Part shown: positions 1 to 10,308 of the stretch, piece by piece
How the letters are laid out: each line of letters opens with the position of its first letter
Position numbering within the stretch: the first letter of the stretch is position 1
Assembly (NCBI GenBank): GCA_032173965.1
Contig: CM063283.1
Location: 16,720,501 to 16,784,500, forward strand
Source of the DNA: Sitta carolinensis
Taxonomy: Eukaryota > Chordata > Aves > Passeriformes > Sittidae
Length of the DNA stretch: 64,000 nt
Direction: 5' to 3'
Translations under genes and position numbers: made by a program
Notes under the pieces: model-generated
What the model saw: only the letters and a program-made list of their open reading frames with translations
Database searches by the model: none
Told to the model about the DNA's origin: nothing

Positions 1-2535
1 AAGTTGACACAATCTTTTCTAGATTACATTTTGTTTGTTGGAACCAATTTTTCTCTAAATTTTATTTTTATTTTAAGAAATACTGACTAAAAGATGGCGG
101 GTGTTCATATTGCTAACAGCTCCTTGAAAAAGCAGTATCTATGTGTTACTTAAGCATTACTTCCTGCAGTGGAAGAAAATAAAACCTGTAAGAAATAAAT
201 GTCTGTAGCAGAAGAAACCTGACTCATAGACTTAAAAATCTACACATCAGAATGTACAGGCAGTTCCTTAGTTGATTGTATTGCTCTGACACAGCAAAGT
301 TCTCTGACAGTCTAGATCTGTATCACTGTACTTGCCTGCAGAAACAAATCTGCAACACATATTGAGTTTCCTAGTCTCAATAGGAAAAAAAAGCTTCCAT
401 GTTTGTCTGTAAATTAATGTAGGTATTCAAATTGTCAGACACTGGATACTTTAGGAAGCAACTTTCCTGTAGATCAGAACAAGTTTTCTTGTTTCCTTGG
501 AATTTTTTAATATATTTTTTCAGCTAGCCAGAGGGGTCATTCTTGTCAGCTGGGAAACAAAAGAGTTGCACCTGCTTAAAAATCAAAACCATGAGCTGGA
601 AGGCTTGGGTGTTGACCCAATATTGTTGATTTTTCTGAAGGCTCTGAAAAGCCCTGTTGTACGCTAGACAACAGGTGTCAAAAACTTTTTCTGCCCCTGT
701 TAACTGCTACTGAAGTTACAAGACAAATAAAACCCAGCCTCTGCTTTTGACTGAGAAGGAGCTGTCAGCCTCCTGAAGTAGTCTGTGTTATGAGGGTGTA
801 CCTGGGCAGCCTCAGGGGCAGGTTGCTTGGGGCAGGCAGTGCCATCAGAGAGATGAGCTAGATGTTGCAGTCTGCAGAAAAGCTGTGGTAAAGAAAAACA
901 CTGCTGGTATCAACAGGCTGCTGAAGACATGATTCAGAGCCTCGCAATCTACTTTTTGTATCTAAATGTTTGGAGTATTTCTGTCGTAAGTTCCACGTGG
1001 AAAACCTTCTGCAGATGCTCTTTTGCTGTTTAGGGTGCATGAGTGGGAATGTCTTTGCATGTTGGCCATATGGTCTAGTGGTCTGAATCTAGTGACCTTC
1101 TTCTCCATACCCTAAAAACTCACAGTGGTGACTGGGATTGAAAAAGACTGGAAAATAAGCATCAAGCTGCTGACTGTTATTCTTCCAGTGCACGCCCATC
1201 TTGTTTAATAGCAGTAGAGTGTTCTTGATCAAGAATAACACATTCTGCCCCTAGATTAAGACAGGAATTATGTTATCTGGAGAAAGAACAATTTACAACA
1301 GCTCAGGTTCATTGGTGTTGTCTGTAGGATGCCAAAAAGAGGGGGATGCAGAGCTAGATATTATTCTGTGCTTGTGGTGGGATCTTGTGTTAGTCCTCTA
1401 ACTCTTTGATTTCAGAGATGTAGCTTCCAATGACGGTAGGAAAAGGCTGGCCAATAGGTCTCCTTTTCTAGTTTTTGGGTTAGGGTTAAGTAGCTCTTGA
1501 TAATAAAAATAAATTGAGAATTTTGAAGAGTTGCCTATCTGAACTACAGGTTATTTCTTTTAAAAATTCCCTAATCAGTTGTTTTCCTAGCTGAGAGAGG
1601 GTGAATTGTCTCCGGTGAATTGTCAGTACAGTGTTTTGTTTCTCACTCCTCTCCCTCAAGAGTGAAATGTTTCTCATTTACTGATTGATTCTTCATTAAG
1701 CTGTTAAAAAAACCCCTCTGAAATAGTGTTTTTAGTTTTTCCTTTTCTCTTTAAGTTCTCTTCTTTTAAATAGGGTCAGCCTTGTTTAAGGATGTGCAAA
1801 CTGTAAAAAAATAACATTTTTCAAGTATATCTGTGTACTAGTGGATAGGATCATCTTAAGGAATCAGTTTTAAAATGATACACACAAAAAATCCATCTGA
1901 GATTTACTGTGTATTCCAGACTGTAAAAATGAGCCTAGAAAAAGCCATTCATCCTTTTAACATGCTGTGTAACTAACAGAGTTGTATTTTATTGGTATTT
2001 TAGTCCTAGGAAAATGCTGTGATAATTCCACAGTACTAACCTGTTGAATTGACTCCCAAGATTTGGCTGGATGAATGAAGCATGAATATTAAGTTAAGCA
2101 GATGCCTGTGCAAAGAGTGACCTAATTATGCTGGACACTATTCTTGTCTTAGAGCAAACTGTTTTCAGCTTTTGAGTCTTACCAGTGAAAAGAATAAGTT
2201 GTCTCTGGTCAGCCTAGTGTTTGTATACATAGGCTAATCTAGACCACATGCAGCTGAGCATGTAACTATTTTCCCAAATCCAGACTTTCATGCAAAAACA
2301 TTACCTACTGGAGAGCCCTAGGAAAAGCTTGAGAAGTCAGTAGGGGATCCTGGAAATGCAGTGTTTAAAAAACATTGATAAATCGCATTATATTGTTTGC
2401 AGCATTACCAAAATCATAAAAAACACCCTTAAATTATTACTCTTTCATTATCTTAATTTACTTTTTTTCAAAAACTGAGTCACTTCTTAAAACTCTCAAT
2501 TTTTTTATTCAATCTATAAAGGTATTTTTTGGGAC
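1..2535. other. Non-coding AT-rich unique sequence
   Basis: No recognised gene, repeat family or RNA. Reading frames on both strands are interrupted often, and the few short open stretches lack domains or a codon pattern that would suggest selection. The block is ordinary AT-rich vertebrate intergenic or intronic DNA. Confidence 0.6.
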
Positions 2536-2815
2536 CCTCTCTTTTTATTTATTTATTTTTTTTTTTTAATATAGGATTACAATCACTGCTTAGTAGCAGA
2601 ATAAAAGCAGGTTAGTTTTGTTTTGTTTTCAGTTATATGATGCTCCTCTCCTGATCAAGAAGGTAAAAAAGTAATACTTGAAAGATCTTTTTTTATCTTT
2701 TTTTTTTTACTGGAATAATTTTGAGTGCCTGGTTTGGTTTTTTTGGGGTTTTGTTTTTGTTTTTGTTTTTTGGGTTTTTTTTTTTTTGTTGTTTTGTTTT
2801 GGTTTTTTTTCTGGT
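2536..2815 (+). repeat. T-rich and T/G low-complexity tracts
   Basis: Two tracts are visible. The first (about 2541-2568) is a TTTA/T run. The second (about 2731-2812) is built from runs of T broken by single or double G, such as GTTTTGTTTTGG. On the minus strand these read as A-rich tracts with C interruptions, which may descend from poly(A) tails or from simple slippage. No adjoining SINE or LINE body was recognised. Confidence 0.85.
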
Positions 2816-3600
2816 CTGTCTAGCCTTTCCTATAGCTGAGTTGTTTTTTGGTCTCTAAGGGGCAAAGACTCCCCTTCTTGAGACTAAATTCAACAGTTCA
2901 GTATGTGGTACTCTCCCTTAGAAGAGCAAGTTTCTGAAAGCTAAACCTGTATAAAGAACTTTGACTGCTCTCTGTGACCACAAACTTCATCATATATGCT
3001 ACGATTCCAGAAGAATGAAATGGAAGGCAGGTCCCTAATGTGATAGTTTTTAATTATTTACAATGTTGAGTGTTTACTAATGGGACTTATGTACCTCTGT
3101 TCCAGATCATTTCTCCATCTTGTCTTCAAAACTCAACGAATAGTGGGGTTGTAGCATACTTACCACTAAAACTCCTTCTTCCAGCTCCTAAAACTGATGA
3201 TACTTAACTGGAAGATGTGATAGATATTCAGACTTGACACTTTCTAGTTTCTTTTCTCTTTCTCTCTCTTTTTTTTTAATGGACAGTTTTGTTGCCCGAT
3301 GGAAAGCTATGCTTCTTTTATATGTCTCTGCAACACTGACAAGTTTGAAAAATAAAACAATACTTAATTATCTAGTAATGAAGTATAACTTGGAAAATGA
3401 AGACCATAATTGTGTATTTTACTTTGTGTTCAGCTGAATATACAACTCCATCCAAAGTGATAGCCTTTATTTGTAAAGGGTTTTCCTCTGCCTTTCAGGG
3501 CGTTATAGACAAAAAGAAATTTTCTCCCATTTCTCAAATTCATACATATCCCTCTTATCTACATTCTTTTTAAAATGCTTTTTGTTATACTCTGATGCAG
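2816..3600. other. Non-coding unique sequence with CT tract
   Basis: This is the segment between the T-rich block and the LTR. It holds a short pyrimidine tract (about 3252-3279). A splice-acceptor-like TTTCAG occurs at about 3494-3499, but nothing downstream supports an exon. Confidence 0.5.
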
Positions 3601-4212
3601 TGCTGGAGTCTGCCGACTAGCTCTCCCAGCACGGAGCCGAGAGTGGCCACCCTCTGACTATAAATAGCCTGAGGGTGGCAGTGCAGGGCTGCTCTCTACA
3701 GCACACCGATGTGCCTACACGCCGAGGATGGAGACAAGCATGAGGGAGAGGTCTCTTGTGTGGGTTCCAAAGGAGTTTATTCCTTGAAGGGTCCAGGGAC
3801 AAAAGAACACTGGACTGGGGTGTGCAGGAGGTTTTACACAGGGACCGTCTCAGGGGCAGATACAAATGATCAACCCATAGGAAAGGGAGTGGGGAGGAGA
3901 AACAAGGCAGGGTTTACAATGCATAAGCCAATAGGGAAACACATGGGAGGGGAATAGGTCATGTGGGCCAATGGGGCATCGAGGATTAGGGGATTTCCAA
4001 AGGAGAGGACTCACCAGGGATTGGCCCATGGAGGGATTGACAAGGGAAGTACTGGAACAAGGGGCAGGGATTCAGTGACAGACAGGGAAAGGGGCAGGAA
4101 TAGAGGGCAGGGAAAACCATAGAAGGCAACTTTGGGGGTGGATATAACACAGGGACAAATCAACTGGGGAAGAACATAGGGGTACATAAGAACATACCTA
4201 ATAACAATGACA
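3601..4212 (-). mobile_element. Solo LTR of an avian endogenous retrovirus, minus strand
   Basis: Read on the minus strand, this roughly 610-bp unit has LTR architecture. A TG start lies at about 4206-4212. A long U3 follows, rich in CCAATGGGC/CCAATAGG-type boxes (for example near 3930 and 3970). There is a TATA-like TGTAAAACC near 3830-3840, then a poly(A) signal AATAAA (plus-strand TTTATT at 3776-3781) and a U5 of about 165 bp ending in CA at 3601. The 5' boundary is uncertain. If it is 4212 the flanks are ATGCAG (3595-3600) and CTGCAA (4213-4218), which share only four of six bases. If it is 4206 the downstream flank is ATGACA. No internal retroviral genes or second LTR flank it, so it is a solo LTR. 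I cannot name the family with certainty. Confidence 0.75.
3659..3667 (+). promoter_or_regulatory. TATA-box-like TATAAATAG, antisense in LTR U5
   Basis: A near-consensus TATA box lies on the plus strand, opposite in sense to the LTR that contains it. It sits in a GC-richer context and could act as an antisense LTR promoter directed toward higher coordinates. The motif is visible in the sequence; activity is inference. Confidence 0.3.
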
Positions 4213-4254
4213 CTGCAAATACCAAAATAATACTAGGAACAAGGAATCAAAATA

Positions 4255-4440
4255 AACACACCACAACAATGCTCAAAGCACTGTAAGATAAAGAGCAGTA
4301 TCAGCATTTTACAAATGAGGAAACTGAGGCACAGAGCATGGTAGACACCAGTAATCTCTAGCAGGGACGTACACAGCTACTGGGAGACCAAAGTTTCTTG
4401 AGTCCCATGAAAATGATCTCAGCAGTGACCCAGTCTGGGA
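4255..4440 (+). repeat. MIR SINE relic, including conserved core
   Basis: About 31 bases at 4306-4336 match the MIR core as I remember it with about one substitution: ATTTTACA, then ATGAGGAAACTGAGGC, then ACAGAG. The expected neighbours are in the right order: CACAACAA at about 4262-4269 upstream, and ACACAGCTAC (4371-4380) and GAGACCAAAG-like sequence downstream, near the usual ACACAGCTAGTAAGTGG segment. MIRs are tRNA-derived SINEs that were active in early amniotes and mammals. In birds only old, diverged copies are expected. This copy begins about 40 bp beyond the end of the neighbouring LTR. Confidence 0.8.
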
Positions 4441-4633
4441 TTTCTCAAGAGGAACATTCCAGGTTAGCTAGTTTATTCCTATGCTTGCACTGGATTCAGC
4501 TGGTTTCTTGAAGCATTATTTACAGGTGGATGTTACATAGCACCTTGGCTTACTGGAAATGGTACCATATTGTGTGTTCTTCCAGTTTGGGACAAACATG
4601 AATTCATGCAAATATCTATTGATAAAGCATATT

Positions 4634-4653
4634 AAAAAAAAAAAAAAAAAAAA
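4634..4653 (+). repeat. Poly(A) homopolymer, 20 bp
   Basis: Uninterrupted A run. It could mark the tail of a retroposed sequence, but the upstream sequence has no recognised retroposon or processed gene. Confidence 0.95.
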
Positions 4654-7463
4654 TTAATGTGTTTTCCCGTGTGGAAATTAGCCTGTTCCCCATGCTGCTA
4701 TACAGTAAAAGCTGTTTGCTTTGCACTGCATGACATAGAATGCTGTTTCTTTTCCCTGACTCGCGTGATACTTGAGGAGGGCAGTTACAGTAACATATGT
4801 ACATTTTTTGGGAACTACAAAAGTGTGTCAAACACAAATGGTTCACCTGATTGTTAATGTTCCAAACAGTAGGGTGTGCAGAACAGTCTTGACAAGAAAT
4901 CTGTGTGGCTAATGTGAGATGAGTTTTATGGATCTGTGAAAATAAATAAATAAATATTAACAGAGCAAAACACATTAATAATTAAAAACAAATACTAGAA
5001 ACTAACTCAGGAGATGTCACCATATGCAGCTAGTGTGAGTCATGCAATAAGCACCCCTTATTTATAGCTAGGTCTGAGTGTGTTTCAGAAATGTCTGCTG
5101 TTTTGAGCATGTCCTCACTTTTGTATAATCCCAGCATGGCCACTTCTAGCTAAGTCCAGCAATAGGAAATACTTCTCATTTGTTTTAACAAAAGAAGCAC
5201 AAGTTTGAATTTCCCTTCATAGAAGGTAGTAATCAAATAATATAATACAGATTTGGAAAGAGAATAAATAGAGCCCAGAGCAAGCAAGCTTATCTTTACT
5301 AACAAACTGCATGCACTGGGATCCTCAACAGGCTATAATTTTGTACTAGAACATTTGGGGAGCAGAACAGCAGAACTGAAAGACAGGTGACTTCTTCTCT
5401 TTCAAGACCATTATTTGGATAAGGAAATTTTCTCCATCTGCAAATGCTAACACCTGCATGCTTGAATTTTGTACCCAATTGATAAGGGTGGTGCTTTCAA
5501 AGTATTATCATTCCTTGGTGTATTTTCTACATGTTAGTTGAGCCCAGGTATAAAGGAGAAGAATCTGTGTGCAGTACAGAATGGTTATTTTGACTAGGTG
5601 TAAGCCTATAATTTTTCTGCTGTCTCTGCACAGTACTTTCAAACACAGCCTTAAATGCTTTGTAGGGCTATACAAGCCTGTAGTCTAAAATCATAGTTCT
5701 TTTGAGATATTTTTCTAAAAATGGGCATCGAGGTACTATGAAGCAAAAAGAGTAATTGAATGAACAACTCTCAGTTAAACTAATGAGGCTGTGTCAGTAT
5801 TCTAATTATTGTGGGCAAAACTGATTAACTTAGTCTCATACTCTGGACACATATTTATGCAAATTGCAAGAAAAGGAGAAAGGAATCGTTTCTCTGTGAT
5901 GAACTCATCAGTGCATGGAAGCTCGCAGTGGTGGATTAGTCTGGAAAAATTAGGAGTCAGACTTGGCTATATTCTTTAATGGAAATATAATCAGCAATAC
6001 ATCTTGATGAAATGTGCACTGCCATCACATAATACCCACTTGGAGGTGAGGTAAGGGCTGGAGGCAGTAGTCCAAAACCATTAACATCCCCCAGGGTGAA
6101 TATAATAGGATGATAAATGCTCACCGGGAAAGGATTCATTTCAGTTTTCAAATGATTTTGAAAGTAGAACAGAAAGTGAGTAATTTTATATCAATTTAGT
6201 CAGACCATCTTTAATTCAGTAATGAGAGACTATGTCCATCCAACTTCAGTGTATTTGTAATGCTTGAGTTAGGTGTTGGCATTATTTTTGTTAGCTCAGT
6301 TTCACAAAAGAAGTTGCCAGGATAAGAATCCTTCCGGTGTGCATGCAGCTTGATTCATTCTTCTACAGCACAGCATCAATCGATTGAGTTTCTTTAAAGG
6401 AACAGAATAGAAAGGCCCAGTCCCTGGAAAGATGTTTGGGTCAATGGACTTGCCCTGACAGCATCCTTTCTTTTTGTTTCTGCCAGGAGTGATAGGGGCT
6501 GGGATGGATCAGAAACAAATATTTTATGTTTCATCCTGGATATGTTAAAACCCTTTAGAGTAGTAAAAATATGGCTTGACTATTTTGGCTTTTATGAGGA
6601 GGCAGTGCTTTAGCTATTCTTTTTTCAATGCAAAGAAAATAATTGTGCAAGATATTTGGAGGCAGTATAGATGTTGGGGAATCTTAGTGCTTCAATTTAT
6701 CTACTCTCGCTACAGCAATAGGCACCTTGTGGATGATAGCAGAAAAAAATATTTTAATTGGATCTCTAAAGTGTCATTAACCCCAAAGGATTAAGTTTTC
6801 TAGAATGTTAGACTGTATAGGTCATAACATAGAGAAAAATATAATTGTGTCATTTGATTTTAAACCTTCATACTTTTAAAATCATCCTTCCCATTTTAAG
6901 GGATATGGAAGCAGAGAAAACACTGTTTCTCTACATCTGAATGGATATAAGAAAATGTTATTGCTTTGTCAAAAGTATTGGGTATTAAGAGAGATATTAA
7001 AAAGAAAATTACCTTCTCGTGAGCTATCTTGCTAATAAATCAGAGTTTGGTATCTACACTACTCATAACTGAAAAAATGGGGCATTTTACTCTCCTTAAT
7101 AAAAATTTGCCATTGCGAATGGATTCAAATTGAAAAATATTTATGTGTATACAATTAGTCACTTAGATTTCACCTTTCTGTCATTGCCATATTTATTGAG
7201 GAGTTTGGTTCTGCTGGGCAAGTGCATCATAAACAAGTGTCATGAGCAAGTGTCTCAGCACATCTGAATCCTTGTAAGAGCAGATGTATCTAGCACACTT
7301 AGTAAAGTAGCAGCAAACATAAATCTGGAATTTCTTACCTTTAACTTAAAACAAAATAGAGAAGCTGCTTGAAGGAAGATGTGGAGGAGGGATGGCTCTT
7401 GCACTACTCTCTACTTCTTTAGTTTACTGCCACCCTGAAGACAGTCAATAATATTGCTGGTGC

Positions 7464-7513
7464 ATAATATTTGTATCCTACTTACTACTTATAATATTTG
7501 TATCTTACTACTT
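7464..7513 (+). repeat. Imperfect tandem duplication, about 25-bp unit
   Basis: The unit ATAATATTTGTATC.TACT..ACTT occurs twice head to tail, at 7464-7490 and 7491-7513. The second copy lacks one TACT step and has one C-to-T change. This suggests a recent local slippage duplication. Confidence 0.85.
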
Positions 7514-9166
7514 AAAGTAGTGTAGTCTTATCAAAATCTAGGCACAACAGTTCCCGCAAGCTCAGATTATCTCCTAATGGTGTTCTTGTGCATCTGGAAA
7601 GCAGTCAGCTTGTATCAGAGATTTAGGAATGCTTCAGCATCTGGCTGGGTATGGTATGAACTAAAACTCCAAGAGAAACAGTAATGAAATCTTTTTGTAT
7701 TCAGAGTGGGCATCAAGTGTTGACTCCTAATGTCTGTCATTACAGTATTTGAGAGAAATGCTAATAACGAGATAGGATGGAAGAAAACAAGTGGGATGAA
7801 TATAGTAGCTTCCTATATGGATAGTTAAGGTTTTTTGTATTTGGATACTTGGTGGATAAATGAGAATCCTTCTTAACATTGTATGTATGTGTTGCTCATG
7901 TAGCCAAATGTTTTGCAGACTGTCAGGGAGTGGACAACACTACATGGTCTGGAAAACATCAGTGAATTTCAGGCAATGTGCCAGGCAGGCATGAAAACAT
8001 CAGTGTCTGAGGCGTGGAGAAAAAAGGCATGTAGTATGTCTCATCTGAAAGAAAGGCAAGTCTTACTGGTAGGAAAATCCACAGTCAAACGTTACTGGAA
8101 AGGCCACTATGCTGAAACCTAGCCAACTTCAGTTCACCTAAAGCATACAAATACCTGAGTTAGTTCTGGAGTCCGAGAGCTGAGCCCAAGGAACACAAGG
8201 ATGAATAATCTGAGTGGTGAATCCAGTTGTGCTGGATTTCTTTCATTTGCTTTGCCTCTTTCTGCTGACATTGTTGGCAGGGTGGTTTTCCTTTTGTAAC
8301 TTTTGTGCTCACCTCTTGAGCTTCCAGAGATCTGAGGGAAAATGGCTGCAGAATAAATTCTTTCATGAGGAAGGAATTCTTTTTGTTAGCTATATCTCTG
8401 CTAAAGCCTTTTCAGAAGAAGTCTACTGACAAGATTCAAGATAATAGCTGGCATCCATTTCAAAGGATTTGCCTAGGCCCTGAATCCTGCTACATGACAT
8501 CCTTTAGTATTGCTACACCAGTTTCCCAACAACTGAATTAAATACTTGTCTGTGATAAGTCAGAGGTGCCTGACAGACTGCCACTGCTAAATTACTCAAG
8601 GCAGGTACCTACAATGACCATTCTTTTTGTTCAGTGATACAGGGAATGTGTTATCCCCAGCTGAGAAAAATGTCTGGCTTGTGGAAAAAGCAGCATCAAT
8701 TGCCTACAGGTAATCTGTCTTTCATTAAAGAACCTGTAAAAGGAATTGGGTCTCCCTTCAGAAATTCTCTACCACCATTTCCTATTAAGATTCTTAGAGT
8801 TATCCTAGAGACAAGCCTCTGGGAGGACTAATTGTGTGTAGATGTAATGGACTGTAAATCATTCTTTTTTTTTAAAATGGTAGGTGAATTGTAAGTGTAG
8901 TATTAAGCTAGCCTTTGTACTTGCAAAGGCCCAAACTAGCTTCCTCCTGCTCACTTTTCCTAAATTTGGGATATCCAGAAATATAATTAAAATTTTAGGG
9001 GAATATCAGCACATATAGTGACAGTATTTTTTTATCACTGCAGGAACATAAAAATGGTGTGAAGTTTTAGATGATATGCCTCTCAAGGCAAGGGTAACTT
9101 AGGTACTTGCTAATAGGTTGTTTTGTTTGGATTAGAATGAAATTACACTGACTGATTGGTGCATAA

Positions 9167-9171
9167 ATATG

Positions 9172-9212
<41 letters not shown>

Positions 9213-9253
9213 GTATTATATATATATATATATATATATGTATATGTATATAA
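9167..9253 (+). repeat. Compound (TA)n(TG)n(TA)n microsatellite
   Basis: A short TA run is followed by about eleven TG units (9182-9203), then a longer TA run (about 9217-9238), then a degenerate TATATGTATA end. The purine/pyrimidine alternation could adopt Z-DNA or cruciform structure. It is likely polymorphic. Confidence 0.97.
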
Positions 9254-9420
9254 ATACATGTGTTGGTTGCAAAGGAAAGGAGGTCTGTAGCTGTTTTCAT
9301 TATTATCTATAGAAATATAGTAATACCAAAGCATAAAAGAAAGCACTTCAAAAAGCATATAAGGAAAAGAAAGAAAAAGAAAAGATAAGTGTAGATAGCA
9401 GAGAAGAAAGATATCACCAC
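9254..9420. other. Unique spacer with A/G-rich tract
   Basis: Short unique stretch between the microsatellite and the LTR-like element. A purine-rich run of AAGAAAG type occupies about 9358-9390. It ends in CACCAC (9415-9420), which is repeated at the far end of the LTR-like element. Confidence 0.6.
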
Positions 9421-10308
9421 TGTGGCTCCTGTGATGAGGCCTGATATTTGCAATTTTGATGTCTGTTGGTTGAAGTGATGCTCACAGTCTTTATCTGTCA
9501 GGAGTGTGAGAACTCTGTCAAGGGTGGGAGAAGCCCATGAAACACAAAGTTCAATGGGTTAATATACACTTAGTTTTACATGGGGATGCCAGCTACCTTC
9601 CCTGGGGGGGATGTTTTACACTGTCTGATGCAACACTGTGAATCATGTGGAGTCCTCTGGTGAAAGGCCCCAGAAATTAGTCTAGAGGCACTTCAGGTGT
9701 CATTAATGGTTTATGACCCCTCTAAGGCATGAGGACTGGCTCATTGCACCAGTTATGCCCCATCAGAAGGGATGAATGTTGCAGCATGATATCATGATTT
9801 ACCCCAGGTTCTTCCTCTGAAGATTCCTTCCGAGGTGTGTCAATCATCCCTCCTTTCCCCACTGCTGTCTGTCACTCCTGGAATTCCAGAAGGGTGTCGA
9901 GTGATTGGCAAATTCAAAGGATGCTCTCTACCCCTGGGGGGCATTGGGCCATCCAGGGTCCTTTTTCCTTTAAGACCTCCTCTCCTGTACCTAGTTGGTG
10001 GGCTTTCTAGCCCCTCCCCTGCCCCTCTCCCTCGGGTAAAAGGATGAGCAAACACGTGGTTGAGACATTCTGCGGAGCTGTTATGAGATTCAGAGGCCTG
10101 TGGAGCATAGGTCATGAATGTATATAGAGCAATGGTGTAGCATTGGCACAATAAAAATCGTTATCCCACCTAGCAATATCTGCCTTTTACTCTTCCCTTA
10201 TCTGGCTCAGAACCCAACTTATTGCTAAACAAAGGTTGGTTTGTTGACGTCATTCTCTGGTGAGAGATGTTCACCTCCTCTGTCTTGAGCAGATCAGAGG
10301 TTTTGCCA
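9421..10308 (+). mobile_element. LTR-like element (probable solo ERV LTR)
   Basis: The segment has LTR-type signals in order on the plus strand. It starts TGTGGCTCC. A C-rich U3 follows, with a TAAAAGG TATA-like box at about 10037-10043 and a second candidate, TATATA, at 10121-10126. A poly(A) signal AATAAA lies at 10150-10155. About 150 bp of U5-like sequence ends in TTTTGCCA. CCAC flanks both ends (9417-9420 and 10309-10312) and would be a 4-bp target duplication; the match extends to CACCAC if the end is placed two bases earlier. The composition contrasts with the AT-rich flanks. No internal genes are present. The boundaries are my inference, the family is not identified, and an unrelated GC-richer segment is possible. 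Confidence 0.55.

Larger units (their letters stand above)
4441..9166. other. Non-coding unique sequence
   Basis: No recognised gene or repeat family over 4.7 kb. It includes a 20-base A run (4634-4653), which could be a residual poly(A) tail although no retroposon body is recognised upstream, and a small tandem duplication (listed separately). A frame of 69 codons at 7913-8122 and others of similar size show no known domain. Confidence 0.55.

Noticed and set aside
4616..4975. 119-codon minus-strand frame with a poly-Phe end
   Set aside because: The end is a translated A20 homopolymer and the rest has no recognised similarity.
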